Shown piece by piece: positions 55,361-62,689 of a stretch of DNA of 64,000 nucleotides. The stretch is taken from NCBI RefSeq assembly GCF_963678795.1, contig NZ_OY787452.1, positions 248,001 to 312,000 of the forward strand, written 5' to 3'. The first letter of the stretch is position 1; each line of letters starts with the position of its first letter. A program made the translations under genes and the position numbers. Below the pieces are notes generated by a model. That model worked only from the letters and a program-made list of their open reading frames with translations. It was not told where the DNA came from and made no database searches. Source of the DNA: an uncultured Methanoregula sp. Its GTDB lineage: Archaea > Halobacteriota > Methanomicrobia > Methanomicrobiales > Methanospirillaceae.

Positions 55361-56176
55361 ATGAGTTCCGCCGCATTTTCCCCCCACATACCCGATCTCG
55401 ACCTCATCACGTATTATTCCGAGAGGCAGGCCTCGTTCTTTTCAAAAGTGAGCCCATGGACAAAATTCGGGTGCCTCATCTTCATTGTCCTTGCGATCAC
55501 CCTCACCCGTAATCTCTTCATCCTCCTTGGCATGTACATCGTTGTTGTTGCCCTGTATGCGGCTGCCCGGCTGCCACTTGGAAAACTCGTGGCCTGGTAC
55601 ACTCTCCCCCTCCTTTTTGTCATATCACTCATCGGCCTTCTGATCTGGAATGAGCCCGGGATCCCTCTTGCTTCGATCTCCCTCTGGGGTTTCACGATCA
55701 CCCTGACGGATAACGGCCTCCTGCTCATCGGGACCCTGACCCTCAAGGCATTCATCTCCGTTACATTCTCGCTCTTTTTCCTGATGACCACGCGGTACCA
55801 GCACTTCGCAGCCATGATCTCGCGCATCTTCCCGACACCGCTCGACCAGATCTTCCTGATGGCGTACCGTTTCCTCTTCCTGACGCTCTCCATGATCGCG
55901 TCCATGCTCAAGTCGGTCCGTTCCCGGGGGGGAAGTCTTATCCACAGCGTGCGGATGCAGGGACGGCTCTTTGCCGGCATCTTTGCCCTCGTCTTCATAC
56001 GTTCGTTCGAACGCGGGGAACGCGTCCACAAGGCGATGACTGCACGGGGCTTTACCGGATCCTATTCATCGTATGGCGAGGTTCCCCGCCCGGCCTTTCC
56101 GGGGTTTGCCCTGCTCATCGCCCTCGCCATTGTCTCCATCGCCCTTGTGATCACCTCGCCATACCGGGGGTGGTGA
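55361..56176 (+). CDS. cbiQ: CbiQ/EcfT-like transmembrane component of a metal ECF transporter
   Basis: A 271-residue protein with about six TM helices and the EcfT coupling motifs: SVRSRGGSL (first Arg-Gly site) and KAMTARGFTG (second). N-terminal FSKVSPWTKFGCLIFIVLAI is typical of CbiQ. It couples the CbiM-type substrate component at 57187 to the ATPase at 56181. It starts 66 bases after the regulator gene, and the ATPase gene starts four bases after its stop. Confidence 0.9.
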   Translation: MSSAAFSPHIPDLDLITYYSERQASFFSKVSPWTKFGCLIFIVLAITLTRNLFILLGMYIVVVALYAAARLPLGKLVAWYTLPLLFVISLIGLLIWNEPGIPLASISLWGFTITLTDNGLLLIGTLTLKAFISVTFSLFFLMTTRYQHFAAMISRIFPTPLDQIFLMAYRFLFLTLSMIASMLKSVRSRGGSLIHSVRMQGRLFAGIFALVFIRSFERGERVHKAMTARGFTGSYSSYGEVPRPAFPGFALLIALAIVSIALVITSPYRGW

Positions 56177-56180
56177 CCGG

Positions 56181-57083
56181 ATGAAAGACCAGGATCAGAA
56201 CCCCGCAGCACACCATTGCCCGCCACTGGATCCAGAACGCGAACTCATCCATGTCGACTGCGCGAGCCATGTTTACCCTGACGGGAGCGTCGGGATCCAC
56301 CAGATGTGTTTCTCGGTCAGGAAGCGCGAGATCGTTGCGATCTGCGGGCCCAACGGGTCGGGCAAGTCCACCCTGATCGAGCACCTCAACGGCCTGCTCC
56401 GGCCCACTGACGGGAGGGTCTGGGTAAACGGGAGAACTGTCTCGGAAGGGGAGCAGGAGAATCTCTGGAAAGAGGTGGGTCTCGTCTTCCAGAATTCGGA
56501 CGACCAGCTCTTCTCCCCGACCGTGCTCGACGACGTGATGTTCGGCCCGCTGAACATGGGGATGCCGCCCGCGGATGCAAAAGCCCGTGCGCTCCAGGCT
56601 CTCGCGACCGTCGGCGCCGCGGATCTTGCAGGTAAGCTTCCCAATTACCTGAGCGGCGGCCAGAAACGGCTCATCTCGATCGCAGGGATCATCGCCATGC
56701 AGCCACTCGTGATCGCCATGGACGAGCCGACCTCCGATCTCGACCCGATCCATACTGCAATGGTCGAATCCATCATCCTCGATCTCCGCGAGCGCCTCGG
56801 GATCTCGGTGGTCATCGCCACCCACGATCTCGACCTTGCTGCCCGGATCGCGGACCGGATCTGTCTTGTCAGGAACGGCGCGGTCTATGCCCAGGGGATC
56901 CCGCAGGAGATCTTCTATGACCCCGATCTGATCCGGGAGGCGGGCCTGACCCTGCCCGCGACGGTCCGGACCTACCTCGATTTCTGCAGCGCGACCGGTG
57001 CCAGGCCCTCTGACCGCCCGGTCAGGCGCGATGAACTGACAACAGCTCTCCTCAGGAGTCGCGATGAGTCCTGTGCCCGGTAA
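56181..57083 (+). CDS. cbiO: CbiO-like ATPase of a cobalt/nickel ECF transporter
   Basis: A 300-residue ATPase: Walker A GPNGSGKSTLIEHL, Q-loop VFQNSDDQLFSPTV (the ECF type has Q-NPDDQ-like here), signature LSGGQKRLISIAG, Walker B VIAMDEPTSDLDP and switch His in IATHD. The C-terminal extension ends with PVRRDELTTALLRS, possibly for partner contact. It energises metal uptake with CbiQ and CbiM. Confidence 0.93.
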   Translation: MKDQDQNPAAHHCPPLDPERELIHVDCASHVYPDGSVGIHQMCFSVRKREIVAICGPNGSGKSTLIEHLNGLLRPTDGRVWVNGRTVSEGEQENLWKEVGLVFQNSDDQLFSPTVLDDVMFGPLNMGMPPADAKARALQALATVGAADLAGKLPNYLSGGQKRLISIAGIIAMQPLVIAMDEPTSDLDPIHTAMVESIILDLRERLGISVVIATHDLDLAARIADRICLVRNGAVYAQGIPQEIFYDPDLIREAGLTLPATVRTYLDFCSATGARPSDRPVRRDELTTALLRSRDESCAR

Positions 57084-57186
57084 AATTTGGGGACTCTCCA
57101 AAAATCCCGCAACCTTGATATCCACTCCCGCAAGAAGTGGATCGGATATACCGGCCCTTCCTGCCCGGGTTCCCTGAGGTCCTGTC

Positions 57187-57837
57187 ATGGCGCATATACA
57201 TCTCGAAGATGGTTCGTTCTCACTCCTGTGGGTTATCATATGGTGGGCTCTTGCTATCTTCCTGTTAGGAATCTCCCTGTACGTTTTCCGTAAGGCAAAG
57301 AGACCGGATCCCCGGCGTATCACGATCGCAGCGTTCTGCACCGCTGCAGCGTTTGCAATTTTCCAGGTCGATATTCCTATCGCCGGGGGAGTGCACATCA
57401 ACTTAACCCCGCTCATTGGTATCCTGACCGGCCCTGTTATCGGCTCCTTAATTGTTTTTATTACCAACATCCTCGCTGCTGCAATCGGCCACGGGGGATG
57501 GGGAATGATCGGGGCAAACACACTCGTCAACTTTTCTGAAGTGATCGTTGCATGGGCGACATTCCGGCTCCTGAAACGCTGGATCCCCGGCCTCTTTCCC
57601 CGGGCCTTCATTGCAACTATTCTCGGGCTCTTTGTCGGTAATTGCATGATGATCGGCATCATTCTTGTCTCCGGCATCCAGGGAGTCAGCCAGAGCAGTT
57701 CCCAGATCCTTGGCGGGCTCTCCCTCATCTTTGCAATCAACATGGCTGTTGCGGTAATCGAGGCATTCGTTACCGGCCTGGTTGTCAACTACATGGGCCG
57801 GGTCCGGCCCGACCTGCTGGGAGAGGAGAGGAAATGA
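57187..57837 (+). CDS. cbiM: CbiM-like substrate-binding membrane component
   Basis: GAGGT at 57176-57180 supports ATG 57187. The 216-residue protein has about six TM helices and the CbiM/NikM pattern MAHIHLEDGSF at the N terminus, where the histidines bind metal (here His3 and His5 rather than the more usual His2), then GGVHINLTPLIGILTGPVIG and GHGGWGMIGANTLVN. Cobalt or nickel is the likely substrate. No separate CbiN/NikN was found. Confidence 0.85.
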   Translation: MAHIHLEDGSFSLLWVIIWWALAIFLLGISLYVFRKAKRPDPRRITIAAFCTAAAFAIFQVDIPIAGGVHINLTPLIGILTGPVIGSLIVFITNILAAAIGHGGWGMIGANTLVNFSEVIVAWATFRLLKRWIPGLFPRAFIATILGLFVGNCMMIGIILVSGIQGVSQSSSQILGGLSLIFAINMAVAVIEAFVTGLVVNYMGRVRPDLLGEERK

Positions 57838-58152
57838 ACGATACCCGGTCCGGGATACATACGGAATCCTGATCAGTCTCATCATCGCTCTTGCTGGCAT
57901 CGCCCGCGAACCACACCGGGGCGGCCAGAAACGGGGAGCCCTCCAAAAAATTACTTTTAAATAATTTTTGTGCTCGGGTATGAACTCCCGTTCATCTGCG
58001 TTTCAACAGCGCAACGATACTCAAAAAGACGCAGGTTTTTTCATCCACAAACCCGGTTTTGACAGATATTCACCCGTGGAAGGAGTATCCAGTCAGTGCA
58101 TAGCCACAATCCACGGGTTATTTAAGTACCCGGATGAATCACTCCTCTGATC
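57838..58152. other. Gene-free stretch
   Basis: 315 bases between cbiM and the ribonuclease gene. TTACTTTTAAATAATTTTTG (57951-57970) is AT-rich and may be a terminator for the cbi operon or a promoter. CGGGTTATTTAAGTACC (58115-58131) looks like a TATA box for the gene at 58153. No further gene or RNA recognised. Confidence 0.4.
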
Positions 58153-59637
58153 ATGAAACGACAGCACACCGTGGATCTCAAAGCCATAGCCTGGTCGGCC
58201 ATGGAGAAGTACGGATTTTTACCGGCCTTCCCCCAGGCAGTGATCCGGGAGGTCGATGCCATCCATGAGACTGCCCCTTCTGATGAGGGGGAGGCCCTGG
58301 ACCTGCGTTCGCTCCTCTGGTCCTCGATAGACAACAGTGATTCGGAGGATCTTGACCAGATTGAATACTGCGAGCAGAACCCGGACGGATCGGTTCATGT
58401 CCGGGTAGCCATCGCAGATGTGGACGCCTATGTTCCGAAGAACTCAAGAGCCGACCAGTACGCTGCCAATAATGGTACTTCGGTTTACCTCGATATCGGG
58501 GTATTCCCGCTTTTCCCGGACCGGCTCTCAAAAGGGATCACCTCCCTCCTGCCGGGACACGATCACCGGGCGATTATTTCCGAGTATACCGTCATGGCAG
58601 ATGGCCATTTCGAGCCCGGGAACGTGTACCGGGCGCTGGTACGCAACAAGGCAAAACTGGTGTACGAAGAGGTCGGCGACTGGCTGGAAGGGACCGGAAA
58701 GATCCCGGCCGCAATCCGTGATACCGCGGGAATGGAAGACCAGATCCGGCTCCAGGATAAGACCGCACAGCTGCTGAAGGAAAAGCGGCTGGCAGATGGG
58801 GCACTCGACCTCGATACCATCGAACCTAAAGCGGTGATCGAGAACGGCTCGGTCCGGGAGATCATCGTCATCAAAAAGAACCCGGCACGGAGCATCATCG
58901 AGGAGTTCATGGTCGCGGCAAACGGGACCCTGGTAAGGTTCCTCGGGAATGCCGGTATATCCATGATCCAGCGTATCGTCCGTGTGCCCAAATACTGGGA
59001 CGAGATCGTGCTCACCGCCTTATTATACGGCGAACATTTACCGAAAGAGCCGGAAGTAAAAGCACTCTCCGACTTCCTGTTCAAACAAAAAGCAGCGGAT
59101 CCTGAACGATTCCCGGATCTCTCCCTCACGATAATCAAGCTTCTCGGCCCGGGAGAGTACATGGCCCTCGATCCCGGCACTCCCCCGACCGGTCACTTTT
59201 CGCTTGCCGTTACAGACTATACCCATTCCACGGCCCCTAACCGGCGCTATGTGGATCTTATCAACCAGCGCCTCGTCAAAGGGTTGCTTGACCATAAAGC
59301 AAGCCCGTATTCCTCTGAAGACCTTGCCCGTGCATCAGCCTGGCTGACCGACCGCGAGAAAGCTTCAAAGAAGGCCGAGCGGTTTATGCGAAAAGCCGCG
59401 GCGGCCGTTCTCCTCGCGAACCGGATCGGGGATACATTTGATGCCCTCGTGACCGGTGCATCGGAGAAAGGAACGTACGTACGTCTTCTCGATCCACCGG
59501 CCGAAGGAAAAGTTATCCGGAGCGAACACGGGCTCCGGGTGGGCATGAAGATCCGCGTCCGGCTGCTCAGGACCGATCCCCCGAAGGGATTCATCGATTT
59601 CGAGCGGGTTTCCGGTAAAGGGGTACTGCCCGGATAA
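58153..59637 (+). CDS. RNB-domain exoribonuclease (RNase II/R family), short form
   Basis: A 494-residue protein with the RNB catalytic domain: SIDNSDSEDLDQIEYCE holds the metal aspartates (three of the usual four; the last is Gln), RVAIADVDAYVP, GITSLLPGHDHRAI, and HSTAPNRRYVDLINQRLV. No clear cold-shock domains, so only an S1-like end (RLLDPPAEGKVI) remains. RNB enzymes degrade RNA 3' to 5'. This branch with DLDQ is also seen in some bacteria. Confidence 0.88.
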   Translation: MKRQHTVDLKAIAWSAMEKYGFLPAFPQAVIREVDAIHETAPSDEGEALDLRSLLWSSIDNSDSEDLDQIEYCEQNPDGSVHVRVAIADVDAYVPKNSRADQYAANNGTSVYLDIGVFPLFPDRLSKGITSLLPGHDHRAIISEYTVMADGHFEPGNVYRALVRNKAKLVYEEVGDWLEGTGKIPAAIRDTAGMEDQIRLQDKTAQLLKEKRLADGALDLDTIEPKAVIENGSVREIIVIKKNPARSIIEEFMVAANGTLVRFLGNAGISMIQRIVRVPKYWDEIVLTALLYGEHLPKEPEVKALSDFLFKQKAADPERFPDLSLTIIKLLGPGEYMALDPGTPPTGHFSLAVTDYTHSTAPNRRYVDLINQRLVKGLLDHKASPYSSEDLARASAWLTDREKASKKAERFMRKAAAAVLLANRIGDTFDALVTGASEKGTYVRLLDPPAEGKVIRSEHGLRVGMKIRVRLLRTDPPKGFIDFERVSGKGVLPG

Positions 59638-59863
59638 TTTTCTTATCTTTTTTTGAACTCCTGTCAACCGGCTCCCGGGCAGCAGACATTTTCTCCGGTG
59701 TTGTTCAAAAACCAAAATCCCTGCATACTAAAGTATAAATGATACGGAGATTCATCCCCTCATACTGATATTACCCGCGTTGTACGGGTGAATGGACATG
59801 GACGGCAGGAGGATATCCGGGGGACCGGGTGGGATCTTTCCTGCTTCCCGTGTGGGGTGCAGG

Positions 59864-60490
59864 ATGGAATTTACCGCAATTCAGATGGATGCTATGCAGG
59901 AGCTCTCGAATATCGGGGCCGCCCATTCGGCAACGACCCTCTCGCAGATGCTCGATACCCAGATCGGCATGAGCGTACCGGAGATCAATGTCGTGGACAT
60001 ATCAAAGGTGGGAGAGTTTCTCACCGATGAACTGACCACGCTCGTCATTTTCGAGCTCCAGGGGGATATCCCTCACGGCGGCTTTTTGATCCTGCATTTT
60101 CCCCGCGATTCGGCCCTGAGGACCGCAAACATCATCCAGGGTTCCGAACAGACAGAACACCCGTTCAATGAGATGGACCAGAGTGCCATCCTTGAAGTCG
60201 GGAACATCATGGTCTCATCGTTTCTGAGTGCTACATCTGACCTGCTCGGGTTCATCATGCTCCCCTCTCCCCCGGTCCTGGTCTTCGATATGGCCCACGC
60301 GGCCATCACTTCGCTCATCGCCCAGATGACCGTAGAAGTGGATGATGTGATCCTCTTCCGGGTCAAGCTCACGTCTGAGGAATACAATATTGCAGGCAAC
60401 ATCCTCATCTTCCTTGAGGTATCAACTCTCGAAAAAGTTGCAGCACGGCTTGAAGAACTCACCAGACAACCGATGCCTTCAGGGGGATGA
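59864..60490 (+). CDS. cheC: CheC-family CheY-P phosphatase
   Basis: GGGGTG at 59854-59859 supports ATG 59864, giving 208 residues; a longer frame from 59792 is less likely. It has the two CheC active-site helices: MDAMQELSNIGAAHSATTLS and MDQSAILEVGNIMVSSFLS, each with Glu and Asn. CheC dephosphorylates CheY-P in chemotaxis and other phospho-relays. No other chemotaxis gene is in the window, so it may act on the lone receivers here. Confidence 0.88.
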   Translation: MEFTAIQMDAMQELSNIGAAHSATTLSQMLDTQIGMSVPEINVVDISKVGEFLTDELTTLVIFELQGDIPHGGFLILHFPRDSALRTANIIQGSEQTEHPFNEMDQSAILEVGNIMVSSFLSATSDLLGFIMLPSPPVLVFDMAHAAITSLIAQMTVEVDDVILFRVKLTSEEYNIAGNILIFLEVSTLEKVAARLEELTRQPMPSGG

Positions 60491-60786
60491 GAGCTCCGAC
60501 AGCTGTCGGAGCTATCATCACCGGGTACTTCTTCCTGATTAGCAGGGTAAATGCAGAAGAGGTTAAGAGAGAGTTTTTTTAAATACCGGACTCCACTCAC
60601 GAGTCCGCAGTACCCTCACAACATACCATAACCCTGCGACTGCGGGGTAACAATCGCCTGGACCGGAAATGCACAAACGACAGCGGACAAAAAAAATTGC
60701 ACCTGCTTTCCGGTGATATATTCCCGGGGCCGAAAACTATTTCAGGATGATACATATATCTGTTTTTATTCAAAAAGGTGAATGGG
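60491..60786. other. Gene-free stretch with a possible small RNA
   Basis: About 300 bases. Besides the RNA candidate at 60603-60688, CATATATCTG (60753-60762) is a likely promoter for the small gene at 60787. Confidence 0.35.
60603..60688 (+). ncRNA. Possible structured small RNA
   Basis: A TTTTTTTAAATACC box at 60572-60585 could start transcription near 60600. GTCCGC at 60603-60608 pairs with GCGGAC at 60683-60688, and inside, ACCCTGC pairs with GCGGGGT around a four-base loop (GACT). A run of A follows rather than T. No RNA family recognised; pairing of this kind can arise by chance. Confidence 0.25.
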
Positions 60787-61038
60787 ATGACAGTCTACCA
60801 GGGTTTCCTGTATATCAAATTGTTTGCGATTGGATCAAAAAGTGAACAACCCGGTTATTTCCTTCAATCATATCCTGAACGAAAAACAGATTATACATTA
60901 AAGGCCGTCCGCGCCACATTCTACGGTGAGGATAAAAGGCTTCACCCGCTCAATGGTCAGAAAGTCAGGATTGAGGGTACGGAGAGCGCAGAAGGTATTG
61001 AGGTAAAAAGCATTGAGAAGATCTCAATATTCAGTTGA
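60787..61038 (+). CDS. Small soluble protein, unknown (possible OB-fold)
   Basis: AGGTG at 60776-60780 favours ATG 60787 over GTG 60778, giving 83 residues. The sequence is beta-rich with YQGFLYIKLFAIGS, RATFYGED and a conserved-looking end, LNGQKVRIEGTESAEGIEVK, that looks like the last strands of an OB barrel. No family assigned. A gap of about 55 bases follows before the YkgJ-type gene. Confidence 0.6.
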   Translation: MTVYQGFLYIKLFAIGSKSEQPGYFLQSYPERKTDYTLKAVRATFYGEDKRLHPLNGQKVRIEGTESAEGIEVKSIEKISIFS

Positions 61039-61092
61039 ACCTGAAAAATTTCATACCCATGTCTTTAAAAAACATGCCGCAAAATACCGTGG

Positions 61093-61488
61093 ATGAAGCC
61101 TGATTACCAGGAATGCCGCCGGTGTGGATCCTGCTGCAGGGCGCATGCCGGAAATATATCCGCGACATTAACCGATATCAGACGCTGGATGCGCGAAGGC
61201 CGGAAAGATATCCTCATATTTTTTTTTATCCGGAAAGAGGATGGTTCTCTCATCAGAGGGGATGTTGAGGGGTACCAGACCATGGAAGGTGTAACCGGAA
61301 TTGAGATGCGGAACCCCGTTAATCTTGAACGTTTTTGTGTATGCCCGTTTCTCCGGCAGGAGACAGAGGATCGTTCAGCGTGTTCCATTCATGAGACAAA
61401 ACCCCGGGTCTGTTTCTATTATACTCCCTGGAAATGGGCAGCTGATTCTGAAATTACGAGCTGCCCCACAAGGGAAAAGCCGGTCTGA
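61093..61488 (+). CDS. YkgJ-family cysteine-cluster protein
   Basis: A 131-residue protein with CRRCGSCCRAHAGNI at the N terminus and CVCPFL, ACSIHETKPRVCFYYTPWKW and a final Cys, the YkgJ/UPF0153 pattern of about eight cysteines expected to bind an iron-sulphur cluster or zinc. The family's function is poorly known. Basic residues (RRWMREGRKD) follow the first cluster. Confidence 0.85.
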   Translation: MKPDYQECRRCGSCCRAHAGNISATLTDIRRWMREGRKDILIFFFIRKEDGSLIRGDVEGYQTMEGVTGIEMRNPVNLERFCVCPFLRQETEDRSACSIHETKPRVCFYYTPWKWAADSEITSCPTREKPV

Positions 61489-61619
61489 TTATCAGGGTTT
61501 CATCTCTCCCGGAACCCTTGTGAATGTCATGCTATCGCAAGCCGGGCACGGTATTTGATTCTCAGATCCTTATCCGTATTCCCTGTGCAATCCGGTACGA
61601 GTACACCGGCTTGTAACGG

Positions 61620-61859
61620 TTATTGGGACCTGCTTTCCAGGTTCCTGATCCTGCTGACGATATCCCCCGCCACGGTTTCCCCGGCAAAATACTGGATCGA
61701 TACCCTGAACCGGTCCGCAAACTCGTTCAGGGTGTCCCCGTGAAGATCCTCGGGCAGGATACCCATCTTCCTGCACTGCATGTTGACCGCAGATACCGCA
61801 AGACCTGTCCCGATGACCGGCTCGAGGATCCGGACAATTTCATCGGCGGTATCATGCAT
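61620..61859 (-). CDS. Small helical protein, third gene of a membrane operon
   Basis: ATG 61859 lies inside the end of the upstream gene with an eight-base overlap, giving 79 residues; the frame could start at 61901. It is soluble and mostly helical (TADEIVRILEPVIGTGLAVS, DTLNEFADRFRVSIQYF). No motif recognised. Its coupling to the two membrane genes suggests a cytoplasmic partner. Confidence 0.6.
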   Translation of the reverse strand: MHDTADEIVRILEPVIGTGLAVSAVNMQCRKMGILPEDLHGDTLNEFADRFRVSIQYFAGETVAGDIVSRIRNLESRSQ

Positions 61860-62187
61860 GGTCTGCCTCACGGAAAAGAGTGAATAGTCGTTTTGCGGCA
61901 AAAAGGAGGCAGATCACACCGGCGCAGTACATGAGGCTCTGGAACCACTTGAGCGAGTAATCTGAAGTGAAACCAAACCCGGTGCCCTGCCCGAAATACC
62001 GGAGAAGTGATGCAGCTGCCATGAAGATTGCAAAGAGGAGAAGGGAGTCAATGAATGACTTCACCGTTCCTCCAAATTTTTTCCTTGCGTCCCAGTAGAC
62101 AACGGCCACGGCTGCGAAGAGAATGAAGACGAGGAGCTTGAGAGCCGGGTTGAGGGGACTGGTTGCATAATCAGCAGGATCGATCAT
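61852..62187 (-). CDS. Three-helix membrane protein, paralogue 2
   Basis: A 111-residue protein with three or four hydrophobic helices. SPLNPALKLLVFILFAAVAV, ARKKFGGTVKSFIDSLLLF and the end AKRLFTLFREADHA parallel the protein encoded just upstream (SVMNPFIKLLVFVFF, CRQVYGGILRQVSTLLLV, DVTRLFESGEGD), so the two arose by tandem duplication. ATGA overlap with the upstream gene. Function unknown. Confidence 0.75.
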   Translation of the reverse strand: MIDPADYATSPLNPALKLLVFILFAAVAVVYWDARKKFGGTVKSFIDSLLLFAIFMAAASLLRYFGQGTGFGFTSDYSLKWFQSLMYCAGVICLLFAAKRLFTLFREADHA

Positions 62188-62528
62188 TGCCGCTCATCTC
62201 CCTCGCCGGATTCAAATAACCGGGTCACGTCTTTCATCTTCGCCCGTATGATCAGGGCGATTGAGAGCATCAGGATTACCAGGGCCAGATCAAAGACACT
62301 CTCGCCCCACTTGTACTGGGTGTAAAAATCTCCCTGGAAACGGAATGCTGCCGCGAGTGCCCCGGCAAGCGAACCGACCAGAAGGAGCGTCGAGACCTGG
62401 CGCAGGATTCCCCCGTAAACCTGCCGGCATCGGTAAAAAAGCCATGCTGCAATGATAAAAAAAACAAAAACAAGCAGTTTGATGAACGGGTTCATCACGC
62501 TGGTATCGTAAGACAGGATTTCAATCAT
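62184..62528 (-). CDS. Three-helix membrane protein, paralogue 1
   Basis: ATG 62528 (MIEILSYDTSVMNP) is preferred over 62612, because the similarity with the second paralogue begins there; length 114. Three or four hydrophobic helices with a basic loop (RCRQVYGG). It heads a three-gene operon next to a PAS kinase that reads in the same direction, so a role in signalling or membrane stress is possible but unproven. Confidence 0.72.
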   Translation of the reverse strand: MIEILSYDTSVMNPFIKLLVFVFFIIAAWLFYRCRQVYGGILRQVSTLLLVGSLAGALAAAFRFQGDFYTQYKWGESVFDLALVILMLSIALIIRAKMKDVTRLFESGEGDERQ

Positions 62529-62689
62529 ACCGGGTAATTCACCATCCTCCTGTTGCGGACGGTCATTATTGAGCCGGTCCGGACATACTGTGCACGGCCG
62601 GTTTTCAGGCATCTTAGCAGCCGGGAGTCATGATAAGGAATGAACCCTTTATACAACGGCGTCTTCCTGTGCCAGGATATCAAGGCATA

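Noticed and set aside
56151..57788. 545-codon minus-strand frame
   Set aside because: Antisense to cbiO and cbiM, both well supported.
57968..58150. 60-codon plus-strand frame
   Set aside because: It spans the likely promoter of the ribonuclease gene and has no recognisable features.
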